Below are positions 1 through 10,735 of a stretch of 64,000 bases of DNA, piece after piece. The DNA is taken from assembly GCA_035582835.1 (NCBI GenBank), contig JAYKAV010002977.1:2474381-2538380 (forward strand), written 5' to 3'. The position numbers were made by a program, and so were the translations under genes. Source of the DNA: Phoebastria nigripes (lineage: Eukaryota > Chordata > Aves > Procellariiformes > Diomedeidae). Position 1 is the stretch's first letter. Each line of letters opens with the position of its first letter. The notes under the pieces are model-generated. The model was not told the DNA's origin. It saw nothing but the letters and a program-made list of their open reading frames with translations, and did not search any database.

Positions 1-568
1 TAAACGTTCACCTACATCTTTTAGAAGAGTCTGCATCTCAAGTTTAGTCTTTCAGCTCGTTCCAAAATGGAAAAGCCAAGGAATAAAGCAACAATCAACT
101 ATTCTTCAAAGAGTTGCCCTGCTTCTTACTATTTATTTAGGCACACACAGATTTGAAGACCTGTAACTCCAGAGTCTGTATGACTCCAGAATCTGTATTA
201 CTCCAGCCTCTGGGCTGACAGTTGGGCTTTCTGAACTGTATTCCGTTGACTCTGGTGGGATTGGCAACGTACCATCACAGAAGAAGTGATATTTGGTAAC
301 ATCACACATAAATGCAAAATGATTTATCAAGAAGTTGGTATTTCACATTTTGGCCTAACAGGCTGGCACTTTCCTCACTGTGCCTTATTCAAATGTTGTA
401 AGATATGTGATAGCTGTCAAGAATTTAATTTTTGAATATCCATTTCCTATTTCATAATGAAGGGCTTCTCTCCCAACCTCCTTTTTGGATTGCCAGTATA
501 CTCTAAGTATGGGTAAAATTTGACCTTATTTACCAGAGAAGGCTAGACAGAATGAACAAATGAAATAC
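1..568 (-). other. MCF2L2: MCF2L2 intron, 5' part, running off the left edge
   Basis: This starts at the GTATTT donor at 568 and leaves the window without another recognisable exon. The family sequence expected next (Val-Lys-Leu-Ala-Leu-Asp-like) was not seen. I found no repeat or other signal here. Confidence 0.7.
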
Positions 569-683
569 CTCTCTAAAATCATGTTCAAAGTGTCGAAGCT
601 GCAGGCATTGTTCTAGTTTTAGGTGATGCTTGGTCCAAAATTGATCAAAAGCCTTTTCTGTTTCATCCAACTGAGCCAACAAC
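569..683 (-). CDS. MCF2L2: MCF2L2 exon: spectrin-like repeat, LLAQLDETEKAFDQFW
   Basis: This is the last MCF2L2 exon inside the window; the gene continues to the left of base 1. The 115-bp exon encodes LLAQLDETEKAFDQFW, TKHHLKLEQCLQLRHFEHDF and RE. It carries the invariant FW and the QCLQLRHFEHDF motif of the family's spectrin-like repeat. The acceptor is CTTAACAG|GTTG, with a purine-rich tract and weaker than the others, and the donor is GAGAG|GTATTT. The leading G completes an Arg codon and the exon ends in phase 0. The remaining spectrin helices and the DH and PH domains are not in this window. Confidence 0.95.
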
Positions 684-2231
684 CTGTTAAGAAATTAGAA
701 CGAAAAGAACTTTCTTATTTCCTATAGTTCATTTCTTGATGGCAGAAAGCAGAGTAGGGAGATGGTGGGGAGCCTACGCCCATGTAAGAAGGCTCTGTGT
801 CAACTTTTCCTTAAGCAAAAGGGAATGAAATTTGCAGTGGGACAGGCAGGAGCGTGACTGATGAGCGACAACTACGTGGATCCACTGTGGCAGTTGCAGT
901 CCTGCCTCCTGACCTGCAACAGAACACAGAGCTGTTCCATGCGCTGGCAGCCAAAGGCACCTGTGTCTCCCTAGCTTCCACTCAATTCTTCAAAGATAAT
1001 TCACCCCAGATTGAATATGATGCAATTATTATTTTAAGAAGTGTTTAAAGCAGAACTCTACAACTTGTTCATTTTCTTCACCCATCAGAAATAGGCAAGG
1101 ACTGAATCATTTTTCCCAGTCCATTAAAAACAATAGATTAGAAGATCATAATGCCTCCCATGGACATGGTTTCATTTTGTATAAATGATGAAACATTTAT
1201 TCGCAAAGAAATTAGTATCAAGGTGTCATACATCTTGAGTAAGATGTCTGACACCAGACTAGTGAGTCATCCTCACAGTCTCTCAATGATCTATTAATTA
1301 TATTACAAAGTAGAACAGTTTAAACAGAAAAAAATGAAAAGAAAGTCTTCTCTGAATATCCTGTATTTCAATAGATGGGCACCCTTTGGGCAGGCAGAGG
1401 ACCAGGCCTGATCTCTTACAAGCCCAATGAGTGCTGGAATCATCAAGTTATTGGGGCAAATACCAATAGCTCCCTCCTATTGCTCTCAAAAACAAAGTTC
1501 TGTTTTCGGTCTATCCCTGAAAAACGTGTTTTTAATCAAAGCTAGTTGTTGAATTCAAGATGAATGCGCAAATTCCTTTGGGATGACTGTTCAAAGGATT
1601 TTAAAGTATTCAGTGAAAAATATCAGCTCAGCTTTACTTTTGGCAGCTTTGTTCCCAGCGAATGCAGACATGCTGAAACACTAGTATGACATTTCTCTTT
1701 CCAATGCATCACATGGCACAGCAGAAACTTCTACACGGTGACTAAAAGCTTTATGGTAATAACGAGCATTGTAGGAAGGAATAGGCATTTCTCTCTATAT
1801 ATATGCAGCTGTGAAGGGGTATGTTTCAGAGTATCATCTTCATCTGTTCCTCCCCCAGTGTTTCCACAGACATGCACAAGCACATACCCTCTCATCTCAC
1901 ATGGATTCAGATGCCACTTTGTAACCAGGCATAAAAGTTTGGAGGATGCATATGTTATGGGGAAAGTAAGTCCCACATTAAATCTTCAGCCAGGTAGTTA
2001 GCGGTCCAACCAAAAATTACCAAAAAATTCAGGACTTGTTTGAACTTGCCTTGACAGTTTAATCAAGTAACTTCTTCAAAGCTATTCCCTTCTCTGAGTT
2101 ACCTGTCCAATAAATCCTGAGGAGCTGAACCAGTGGGAATTTATAACCTGCATATTTAAATCATTTAAATTACACTTGCATTTCTTAGGAATAAATTAGC
2201 AACTTGAACAAGGTAATCTAGTTTCACTGAC
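684..2231 (-). other. MCF2L2: MCF2L2 intron, 1.5 kb
   Basis: AT-rich intronic DNA between the two spectrin-repeat exons. I saw no repeat family, hairpin or conserved-looking ORF. Confidence 0.75.
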
Positions 2232-2356
2232 CTTTCTACTGTTGCCACATTTTCCAGTTCATCTGGACTGAGTTTGCTGTTGGCGCTTCGGGTGACTGGC
2301 TCCCTAATGCATGTCAGTAGGGTGGCCCCCTGCTTCACAGCTAGTTTCAGCTCATC
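2232..2356 (-). CDS. MCF2L2: MCF2L2 exon: start of spectrin-like repeat, DELKLAVKQGATLL
   Basis: This 125-bp exon encodes DELKLAVKQGATLLTCIREP, then VTRSANSKLSPDELENVATVE, plus AG of an Arg codon. It is the first helix of the spectrin-like repeat. KQGATLL, CIREP, NSKL and ELENV match mammalian MCF2L2 positions closely. The acceptor is TTTCCCCTCAG|GAT and the donor is GAAAG|GTCAGT. The AG joins the G of the next exon across a 1.5-kb intron to make Arg. No lesion is seen. Confidence 0.95.
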
Positions 2357-3376
2357 CTGAGGGGAAAAAACCAAGCCAAACAAATTGTATGTATTTATTC
2401 TAACAACACTCACATCTCTTAGATGGACAATATTGTAATGCTAAAGGAGGATTCTTTCATAGGTATTAAATACTTGGAACAAAACATAAAAGCTTACCAA
2501 AGATGATATGTCTTTCTACAAATGCAGAGACTACATCTATTCACTTTGAATAGTAGATATATTTCTGAGAAAAGGAATAGTATAACTTCTGAGCAGATTG
2601 CATTTCTGACCAGGCAACTTGCAGAATAAATTATTCTACCACAAATTGAATGTGTGCCACAGATCACTCAGTGAGCTGAGAGACTGTGCTAAGACATTGC
2701 ACTTCTTAATGGAATTTCCTTAAAAAACATTGTGACATGCTGAGCCACAGTACATCAGCTATCAAGGAGTCATCCACAGAAGAAGATGTCTTCCCAGCAT
2801 GAAAGATGAGCAATGAAAAGGACAATGAGGCTCAAACATTAACATGTCAGCTGAGGAGTCCCCACATCACTGCACACTTCTTGCCCTAATATAGGTTAAG
2901 TAGCATTTTTTCTCTTGTGTTTAACCTAAGGTGTTTGTTGACAGCAGTAATGTTTTCTTCTGAGCCTTACTCTGCAGAGCTGAACTTGCCCCAACTTTTT
3001 TTTTAAAAAACAAAATGACAGTCATCATCTAGTTAGATCGTTCTGTCTATTCCTGGATTACCCTCACAGATGTTCTCTACATCTGCTCCAATGTGAGTTC
3101 GTCCTTTCTGATGAACTCTTCATCAGGAGCCCATGCTATTCCAGATGTGATCCCATCACCCCCTCTCATACAGTAGAAGTAACATTTCCCTGTTTCATCA
3201 TTCCTGAAGCTGTATAAAAAGTTTTTTTCTTAGTTGAATCAAATCAACCTCCTGAACCCAGGTTTCTCTCCTTTTCAGTAGTTTCCAGACAATGGACTCC
3301 CAAATGATGGCAGAAAATTTTGTTAAATCAAAAATCATATATTACGCTGATGGAGCTGTCATGAGACAACATTCAC
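2357..3376 (-). other. MCF2L2: MCF2L2 intron, 1.0 kb
   Basis: This is the shortest intron of the set. A short T/A homopolymer junction lies near 2996-3010. Nothing else was recognised. Confidence 0.75.
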
Positions 3377-3526
3377 CTTCAGCTTGCTATGGTGGTCAGT
3401 GTGTGCAGAGAGGAGCTCCTCTGTGCACAGCACATCGTTGGGAAGTTCAGTCTCCGCTAGGTCTGTTCCAAAGGTCTGTAGCATCTGTGCTGTTGTTTTT
3501 ACTGTCATTGCAAAGTTTTCAATAGC
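3377..3526 (-). CDS. MCF2L2: MCF2L2 exon: linker helix after CRAL-TRIO, AQMLQTFGTDLAETELP
   Basis: This is 50 codons, phase 0 at both ends. It encodes AIENFAMTVKTTAQML, QTFGTDLAETELPND and VLCTEELLSAHTDHHSKLK. The AIENFA and AQMLQTFG blocks are shared by all three MCF2 paralogues. KTTAQMLQTFG is the MCF2L2 form, whereas LAETELP is shared with MCF2 and MCF2L and may be the ancestral state. The segment joins the CRAL-TRIO domain to the spectrin-like repeat. The acceptor is CTTTTCCAG|GCT and the donor is CTGAAG|GTGAAT. Confidence 0.96.
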
Positions 3527-6500
3527 CTGGAAAAGCAAGAGCATAAAGTCACAGACTGGTTATTTACCCTTAGCCCGTTAACAATGCTTAGTTCTTCAGG
3601 CACACTGTGCTGCAAGTATTACATGCCTGTAAAGCTGGCCATATTGCCCTTTTTTGGGTGGATATGCTAAAAGTTACAAATTAAATCCTATGTCACAAAT
3701 GATCTTTTCACAGGCCTACAAGTATTATCATCTCCATGAACCAGCTGGGGAACTCCCAGAGCTTAACAGACATAATGAAACCACCAAGAACATCAGCTTC
3801 AAAGCCAGGACTGGAACTTCAGATCCTCTGCCCGTGCTTGCTGGGAAATTCTGCTGTGTTTCAAATTTTAATTAAGGCTTTATTTAAGTTGAGGAGACTC
3901 CGAAAATATATAGATTCATTTATATTTATATTCATACAGCCATGGTTCACTCAGCAGCAACCTGTCTTCCCCCAACTTCGGAAAATGTGCATCTCCATCC
4001 TGCCTATCTGTACTAGATGCATTCCAGTCACTCCCTCCCATCTGTTCATATTAGTACACAAATACAAGAACAACCTACTGCAAATACAGTTAAAAAGCAT
4101 AAATTCATTGGAGCATTGCTGTTTCTTTATCACTTGGGTGCACCAACACAAAATTTGTCAGAAATCTGTGGTTTTACTGAAGAAAGGGGAAGTGAGGAAG
4201 GCTTAAAAAGAATGCTGCCTTTTCAGAGTAGGATATATTGTTCAGACTTGTGAGATGTGATTAAAACCTTTGTATCTAGTAGCAAGTAACTGCATGGGAT
4301 GTTTTTTCATGATCATGCCCCAATTTCTTTAGGGACTGTATTGTCCTGTATAGCTCTTTATTCTTCACACTTTTTGATCTAAACTACCCAATGGTTTGAG
4401 TCAGTCACAGCACTAGGGCTGCTCTTACAACCAGTCAAATACTGCATAGCTGTTGCAAGTTGCATTCCCTTCTCCAGCAATGATGGGAATTCCTTATTCG
4501 CAACCATGACAGTTAAAATTATGCTGTGTGCTCAGTGAAAAACAAACTGGAGGTAAACCATCATTGAAAAGGTGCAGAGAGAAATTACATTCCACATATG
4601 TGATCTGAAACATGCCCCAGATGAGGCAATGCTAGCAGGGTTCACAGCCTTCTTCCCTTTTTTCCCATAAATTCATGCCTGCTTTCAACATAAGCAGTAC
4701 AGACCCACATATGCTGTGGCTTAGTGCTTAGCAGCTGTAGCCTGCTGTTCTCAGCACTGAAACTACTGGATTAAAGTTGGCTGAAATGTCACATTTCTGA
4801 CTGCAACACAGATAGAGCCATCCACGACCAAAGGCCGTTTGCTAAAAGCCAAAAATGTACTCTGTGGGCAAGAAAGCTCATAGGCTCCTAGCCATTCAAG
4901 ATAAGAAAGCAGAAACAAAGAACAATGCAGTGAGATTTCTGTGTCACTACCATTTAGTAACAGTTTAAAGCTGTTTCAGAAAAAAGCATTGGCAGGACAA
5001 GATATGAGAACACTAGGAGAAGCAGCAAAGGGGATGAAGACAGTAGCTGAGCAAGACTGAAAGTCAGGCTGTTTCAAGGTGCCATGGAGGCTGACACTTC
5101 CCTGATGACAACCTCTTACGCAGCAGAGATTCCTTGGCTGACTGCACCATGAGCTTATCAGTGTTTCACTTAATATCATGCTTGCCCCCACCCTCTCCTG
5201 TGTGTATGAGCAANGAATTGTTTCATACACCTAAGTTATGTCTGTGGGGTTTTTTTCAAGTCTCTGTGCTTGGTAAAAGTTTTTCAAACAAATTTAACCA
5301 AAAGATCTGAGGATTACATAGCTACACTCACCTCAAATCTTGGCTCACTTTCATTTGCATATTTTACCAAACTATATATTCATGCTTTATGTAAACTCCT
5401 GTCATTAATAAACAATACAGCCTTTCTTGTGCCTCTTTTTACTTCCCTTCCTCATTTTTTCAAGCCTTTAGCTGTTTGAAAGCTCATAGAGGTGATTCCT
5501 TCAGAATCACCCATCCTGCAAGGACAGTTTCATATTTCTGATACTTTTAACATGTAAGCCTGTTCACCTGTCTCAATCTTAACCTCACTGCAGTCAACAC
5601 AGCTATAAATGTAGCAAACCAGTGTTAAAGGAAATTCAGATTCTGTGTTTGCATATTTAGAAGCCTGAAATATTTGGTGGTTCTCAAGGAGAGTAAAATT
5701 TAATTTTATACGGACAGTAAAGCACAGAAAATCATAGCAGGAAAGTGACAAAAGTCATTTGACTTAACAAAGTTACCTCAGAAAAGGTCTTTTTCTGAGT
5801 GTTAGACCTAACCTGCAGGTCAGCAACAACAGACTCAAACCCAAGGCTACTCAGAACATTGCAAAACATCGGGGCTACTTAGATGTGAGCGCTAACATAC
5901 CAGTCTTGCAAGTAGACACACAAAGACAGATGCAAACATTGCATAGAGTGTCCGTGAAATTAATTCATTTTCCAGGATCAGGACCCAGCTTTGCCCATTT
6001 TTGCTTAGATAGGATGAGACTATTTTGGCTGCTGATGTGCCAGAATTTGGGGTCTGGTTTTTGTAAACGGTCACCTTTTCTAGGCACCATAATGAATTGT
6101 TTACATTGTTTTGAAGCATTCACTGAGATGCATTAACCAACGCAAAAAGGGAACAAAAAAACCTGTAACAAGTTTCCTCAAAGGCAACAGAATAAAAAGT
6201 CTTTCTGCCTTCCTACAATCATTAACTGTTCTTTGGTTACTCAAAATAAGACTCAGCTGGAATGCATGTTTACATAACACAGAAATGAAAACAAAGGAAA
6301 ATAAAATCTAGTGTTTTGAGTATTTTTCTTCTCTTAAAAACATGGACATAATTAATCATTAAAGTGAGAATCTTGACCTTTGATTCAGTAAAGTGCTAAA
6401 GCATATGTTCAACCATGAGCTGAAGGCCTATGAATCTCATCAATTATTCAAAAGCTAAGAATGTGCCAAAGAGCCTTGCTGAGTAAGAATACTATGACAC

Positions 6501-6730
6501 TGTTAGGCCCTAGTCCAGGTCAACAGTGAGAGACAGATTACTATTCTATTACAAACTTTTGGGGAATTTACCTTTCTCTGTTTGAGTCATGGATTTCCTC
6601 TTTCTATGAATCCCTAGCAGAATCTGTAGGCTGAAATGCTGCTGAAGACTTACTACTTAACGGTTGCTCTACATTCATCATCTGGACAATTCTGGGTGTA
6701 GACATGTGTAAGAACAACACCAACACTCAC
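3527..6730 (-). other. MCF2L2: MCF2L2 intron, 3.2 kb
   Basis: No dispersed repeat is recognisable. Open frames here, such as 3736-4206 on the plus strand, have no family resemblance and use AT-rich codons typical of chance ORFs. One unresolved base lies near 5215. Confidence 0.7.
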
Positions 6731-6847
6731 AGTTCGGTGATGTATCCACTGACTGTGGCCATACTCCAGCGTTCCTCCCAGCTCCCGGGTCAGCTGACTT
6801 TTGTCAATATAGCCATGCAGATCAGAGACAGAATTTAACATGATGAT
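6731..6847 (-). CDS. MCF2L2: MCF2L2 exon: end of CRAL-TRIO domain, SVSDLHGYIDKSQLTRELGG
   Basis: This is 39 codons, phase 0 at both ends. It encodes IIMLNSVSDLHGYIDKSQ, LTRELGGTLEYGHSQW and IHHRT. The segment HGYIDKSQLTRELGGTLEY matches mammalian MCF2L2 and distinguishes it from MCF2 (LLTYIDDKQLTPELGG) and MCF2L (IDKSQLTEDLGG). It closes the CRAL-TRIO domain. The acceptor is TTTGTTTCAG|ATC and the donor is CGAACT|GTGAGT. The 6.1-kb intron before it holds a CR1 fragment and a solo LTR. Confidence 0.96.
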
Positions 6848-6925
6848 CTGAAACAAATCCAAACACAATGGACTGAGAGAAATAACAAGCCCTTTCAATC
6901 ATTGTTCCTAGGATCTGGGTTTGCC

Positions 6926-7171
6926 TTAAACATATATGACCAAACGCAGTTCCACCATAGGCAGTAAGTTCTCATTATGTATTTGTTCAAGCAATGGCCA
7001 CAGTTTATTTCCACTAGATTTTGCCTTTTCAACACGACATGACCATTCTTGAACTAACCATAATTTGACATCATCTTGCTCCTTGCTAGGCTGAGGATGC
7101 AGTGATTTTGCATATGCATCAAGAGCAAAAGTATGGTATTTATAATATTCACACAAACTTTCATCAAACAA
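6926..7171 (-). other. Unassigned protein-like open frame (possible pseudogene fragment)
   Basis: An 81-codon frame on the minus strand has protein-like composition, with stretches such as EYYKYHTFALDAYAKSL and NKLWPLLEQIHNENLLP. It has no ATG start: the first codon is TTG, just after an in-frame TAG. The sequence before it is purine-rich and makes a poor splice acceptor. It lies 80 bp upstream of an MCF2L2 exon but does not match that family. I do not recognise the peptide. It could be a remnant of a processed pseudogene or transposon protein, or chance. Confidence 0.25.
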
Positions 7172-7878
7172 TTTCTATATTTTCTAGATAACTGTTATTT
7201 ACAGAGAAATGGAGGAGTAGGCAGGTTAAACAGCTTCCTCAACACCAACCACTTGATCCAGGGAAGTGCTGAAATGAGACCACTGAGAAAAAGATTTTCC
7301 TTTCAGTTGCATCATTTTTATGGCACTGTATGTCCACTGAGTTCACTGGCATTATTCCATTTTAAACCATGATGAAAGAGAAAGGAGAGACAAACCTAAA
7401 TCCATTTTCTTTAAAGAGTCTCCTTACCACTAGACCTGCTTAATGAAAGCAAAAGATTTGCATTCAGCTTCAGGTAAGCAGTGTTACCTTTTGGCTACCA
7501 CTGTAAATCTAGCAACACAAGTGGTTACACAAATAAATATACATGTATCCAATTATGCCTTGTTGTTCTAACAGCTAGAAAATACACCATGATTTCAGCA
7601 ACAGAAAAACAAGGTGTTGAGCACAAATGACTAGAAATTTTAAGCCTTAGACTTTAATATATGTCAAATGTATTACTTCACACTGCTGTTTAAAGAGAGG
7701 ATAACTGGCTATGCCTGTTAGCAGGCTCCAAGGGAGCATGATAAGTACACTTGCAAGCACTGTGGACAATGAGATGAGCACAGATATATGGAGGCAAGAG
7801 GATGTATATTCCAGGCTGATAGTGCTCTAAGAAAAGCCTTGAGAACAAACCTGAACAGGTTTTTAGCTGATCTTTGTT

Positions 7879-9250
7879 ACAGAATCATTCTAGAATAATT
7901 CAGGTTGGCAGGAACCTCAGGTCTCTAGTCCAACTTCCTTCTCAAAGCTGGGTCAGCTGTGAGATCAAACCAGGTTGCTCAGGGCTTTATCCACCTGGGT
8001 CTTAAAAACCTCCAAGGACTGAGACTGTACAACCTCTTTAGGCAGTCTGGTCCACTGCCTGATTATCTCTGTGGTGAAAAAGTTTTTCCTTATATCAAGT
8101 CAGAACTGCCTTTGTTTCACTTTACGTCAGTTATCTCTTGTTCTACAGAGCATGCACAACCTGGCTGCATGCTCTCAGTAACCTGCTTGGAGGGACTGGA
8201 AAGCTGCTGTTGTGTCATATTAACCCTCCAAAGTCTTCCCTTCTCCAGGCTAGACAAGCCCAGTTCCATCAGCATCTCCTTATAGAGCACATGCTCCAAG
8301 CCCTGACCTTCTTGATGGCTCTCTGTTGAGCTCACTCCAGATTAATATTTTTCTTGTATTGGGGGAATCAAAACTGGACAGCGTATTCTCAATGCGATCT
8401 AATGAGAGCCAAGTAAAGGGGGATAATCGCTTGTCTCAGTCTGCTGGCTATGCTCCTGTTAATACTGTTGCTGTTAATGCAGGATGCTGATGGCTTCCTT
8501 TGCTGCCAGTGCACACTGCTGGCTCATGTAGAGCTCAGCTTGCTGTCTACCAAGTTCCCAGGTCCTTTTCAGCAGACTTGCTCCCCAGACAGTCAGGCTG
8601 CAGCCTGTATTGTTGTCAACAATTCAACACTGTTGTGCTGTTGGGAGGGAAGAACACGGCTTCTTCCTTCTTGAGGAAGGAAGTCCTTCTGGAAGGAAGT
8701 CCTTCCCAGTTGCAGGACTTTGCATTTGACCCTTTTGTATTTCATAATATGCTGGTCAGCCCATTCCTTGAGTTTATGTTCCAGTGGCCCTCTCTTTGAG
8801 TGTACCAACTGCTCCTCCCAATTTAGGGTCATCTGCAAACTTGATGACAGCGCACCCTGTTGCCTCTTCCAGGTCATTGATAAAGTTGTTAAAGAGGGCA
8901 GGTGCCAGCAGATATCACTACACCACTCCACTTGTTACCCATTTCCAGGTAGAGTATGACGCATTAACCATTACCCTCTGAGCCCAATTATGCAACTAGT
9001 TTTTAAATCCATCTAGTTGTCCACCCATCCAGACTTTAACATCCCAACTTGGATACAAGAATATTGTGGGAGACGCATCTGGTCCCATGGACCTGTATGG
9101 GTTGAATATTCTCAAGTAGTCCCTGACTCAATTCTTTTTCACTTCCAGCAGTTCATCATCTCCTTGAACCCTGCTTCTAAACACAGAGGAGACCTTGTTG
9201 GTGAAGAAACTGAGGCAAAGAAAGCACAGAGTACCTCAGCCAAAGCTAAA
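7879..9250 (-). mobile_element. CR1 LINE, 5'-truncated and degraded
   Basis: Read on the minus strand, this is the 3' part of a CR1 retrotransposon. Peptide remnants such as LKEWADQHIMKYKRVKCKVL (about 8700-8770) and ELGLSSLEKGRL (about 8240-8280) match the C-terminal part of the CR1 ORF2 reverse-transcriptase protein. The low-coordinate end carries a decayed copy of the ATTCTATG-type 3' terminal repeat, seen as AGAATCATTCTAGAAT. Beyond about 9010 further CR1-like segments (GTGAAGAAACTGAGGCAAAG) continue with apparent deletions. The reading frame is broken by many stops and the element is inactive. Its 3' end is toward low coordinates, so it lies in the same orientation as MCF2L2. Confidence 0.85.
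8674..8709. repeat. Short tandem duplication inside the CR1
   Basis: GGAAGGAAGTCCTTC occurs twice back to back, separated by one or two bases, next to a small palindrome TTCCTTCTTGAGGAAGGAA. This looks like local replication slippage within the dead element. Confidence 0.6.
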
Positions 9251-10139
9251 GGGAAAGCTATTCCCTGAATATGTTACCAAACACTGTTTTGTTATGATGA
9301 AAGCCAGAAAACTCAAAAACTAGATCATCTTGGAGCAGCCTCAGACTGGAACGTGAAGTCTATGCACTACTTGTGAATTGCAAATCACCTTTGAGAAAGT
9401 AAGCCTTAACTGCTTTGTAGTTCTTCCCCATCAGAGAGGTCACTGACAAGTTGGACATCTTTTGATACTCCAAACTTCACTGAAACTACAGAGGAACATT
9501 GTCATGCACTTTTCTTTTAGGAAGATGTTTGTTTTAACCTGATACACTCAGCATGAGCCACAAAGCAAATCTATTAATATTGCGAGCTATGGTGCTACCC
9601 AACAGGGCACGAGTCTTCGTCCTGCAGGCATCTCTGCAGGACAAAGCCTAGGAGCAATCCAACATCCATCTAAGAAACCAATCTTACAGAGCATTAGCAT
9701 CTCCCATACTTCTTGCCAGACTGAAGACAGCCACATCCAGTAAGCTGGAGAATGCAAGAGAGTAGCGGTTTAGAAGAGGACGGCCTGCATAAGCAGGTCA
9801 GCACGGAACACAGAGCTGCAGTGGGGTTGCTTTATGATGGATTAGGCCATCTGAAAGAAGTCACAGTCTACAAAGGTCAAAGAAGTGCCTGCTATGGACG
9901 GATTATTCAGCTTTTTGTGTATGCTATGAAGATGCTTTAATTCCCTTCCCATGATGGGAGGTTCCTTAGGTAAACCCCTGAGTGTTCCTTTTGAATTACC
10001 AGATTTTATCTCAGATGAACCCTGGTGTATCTCCAATATTTCTGTGTCTTACTCCAGGGTAATGATATTTAATCAAATAACTATCCCAATAGAGATTTAC
10101 CCCAGGAGGTTTTATTAACCACATTTGTATGTCAGTAAG

Positions 10140-10735
10140 TGTGCTGGTTTTGGCTGGGGTAGAGTTAATTTTCTTCANAGTAGCTAGTATGNGGCTATGT
10201 TTTGGATTTGTGCTGAAAACAGTGTTGATAACACAGGGATGTTTTCGTTATTGCTGAGCAGTGCTTACACAGAGTTGAGGCCTTTCCTGCTCCTCACACC
10301 ACCCCACCAGCGAGTAGGCTGGGGATGCACAAGAAGTTGGGAGGGGAAACAGCCGGGACAGCTGGCCCCAACTGACCAAAGGGATATTCCATACCATATG
10401 ACGTCATGCTCAGCATATAAAGCTGAGGGAAGAAGAAGGAACCGGGGGACGTTCAGAGTTACGGCATTTTGTCTTCCCAAGTAACCATTACGTGTGATGG
10501 AGCCCTGCTTTCCTGCAGATGGCTGAACACCTGCCTGCTGATGGGAAGTAGTGAATTAATTCCTTGTTTTGCTTTGCTTGCATGCACAGCTTTTGCTTTA
10601 CTTATTAAACTGTCTTTATCTCAACCTACGAGTTTTCTCACTTTTACTTTCCCAATTCTCTCCGCCATCCCACCCAGGGGGAGTGAGCGAGCGGCTGTAT
10701 GGTGCTTAGTTGCCGGCTGGGGTTAAACCATGACA
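10140..10735 (+). mobile_element. Solo LTR 1 of an avian ERVL-type endogenous retrovirus
   Basis: A 596-bp LTR begins TGTGCTGG and ends CATGACA (TG...CA termini). It is flanked by GTAAG at 10135-10139 and ATAAG at 10736-10740, a 5-bp target-site duplication with one mismatch. It carries a perfect CRE palindrome TGACGTCA (10399-10406), a TATAAA box (10416-10421) and an ATTAAA polyadenylation signal (10604-10609), all in plus orientation, opposite to MCF2L2. It is about 75-80% alike by eye to the LTR at 43785. There is no internal viral sequence on either side, so it is a recombination-derived solo LTR. The family assignment rests on memory of common neoavian LTRs starting TGTC-TGGTTTCGGCTGGG. 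Two 'n' bases lie near 10178 and 10192. Confidence 0.85.
10399..10421 (+). promoter_or_regulatory. Intact CRE and TATA core of solo LTR 1
   Basis: TGACGTCA is followed ten bases later by TATAAA. This is the layout of the retroviral U3 core promoter and could start plus-strand (antisense to MCF2L2) transcription near 10445. This is inferred from motifs only. Confidence 0.55.

Noticed and set aside
10197..10726. Open frames within solo LTR 1
   Set aside because: They fall wholly in LTR sequence and have no gag, pol or env similarity.
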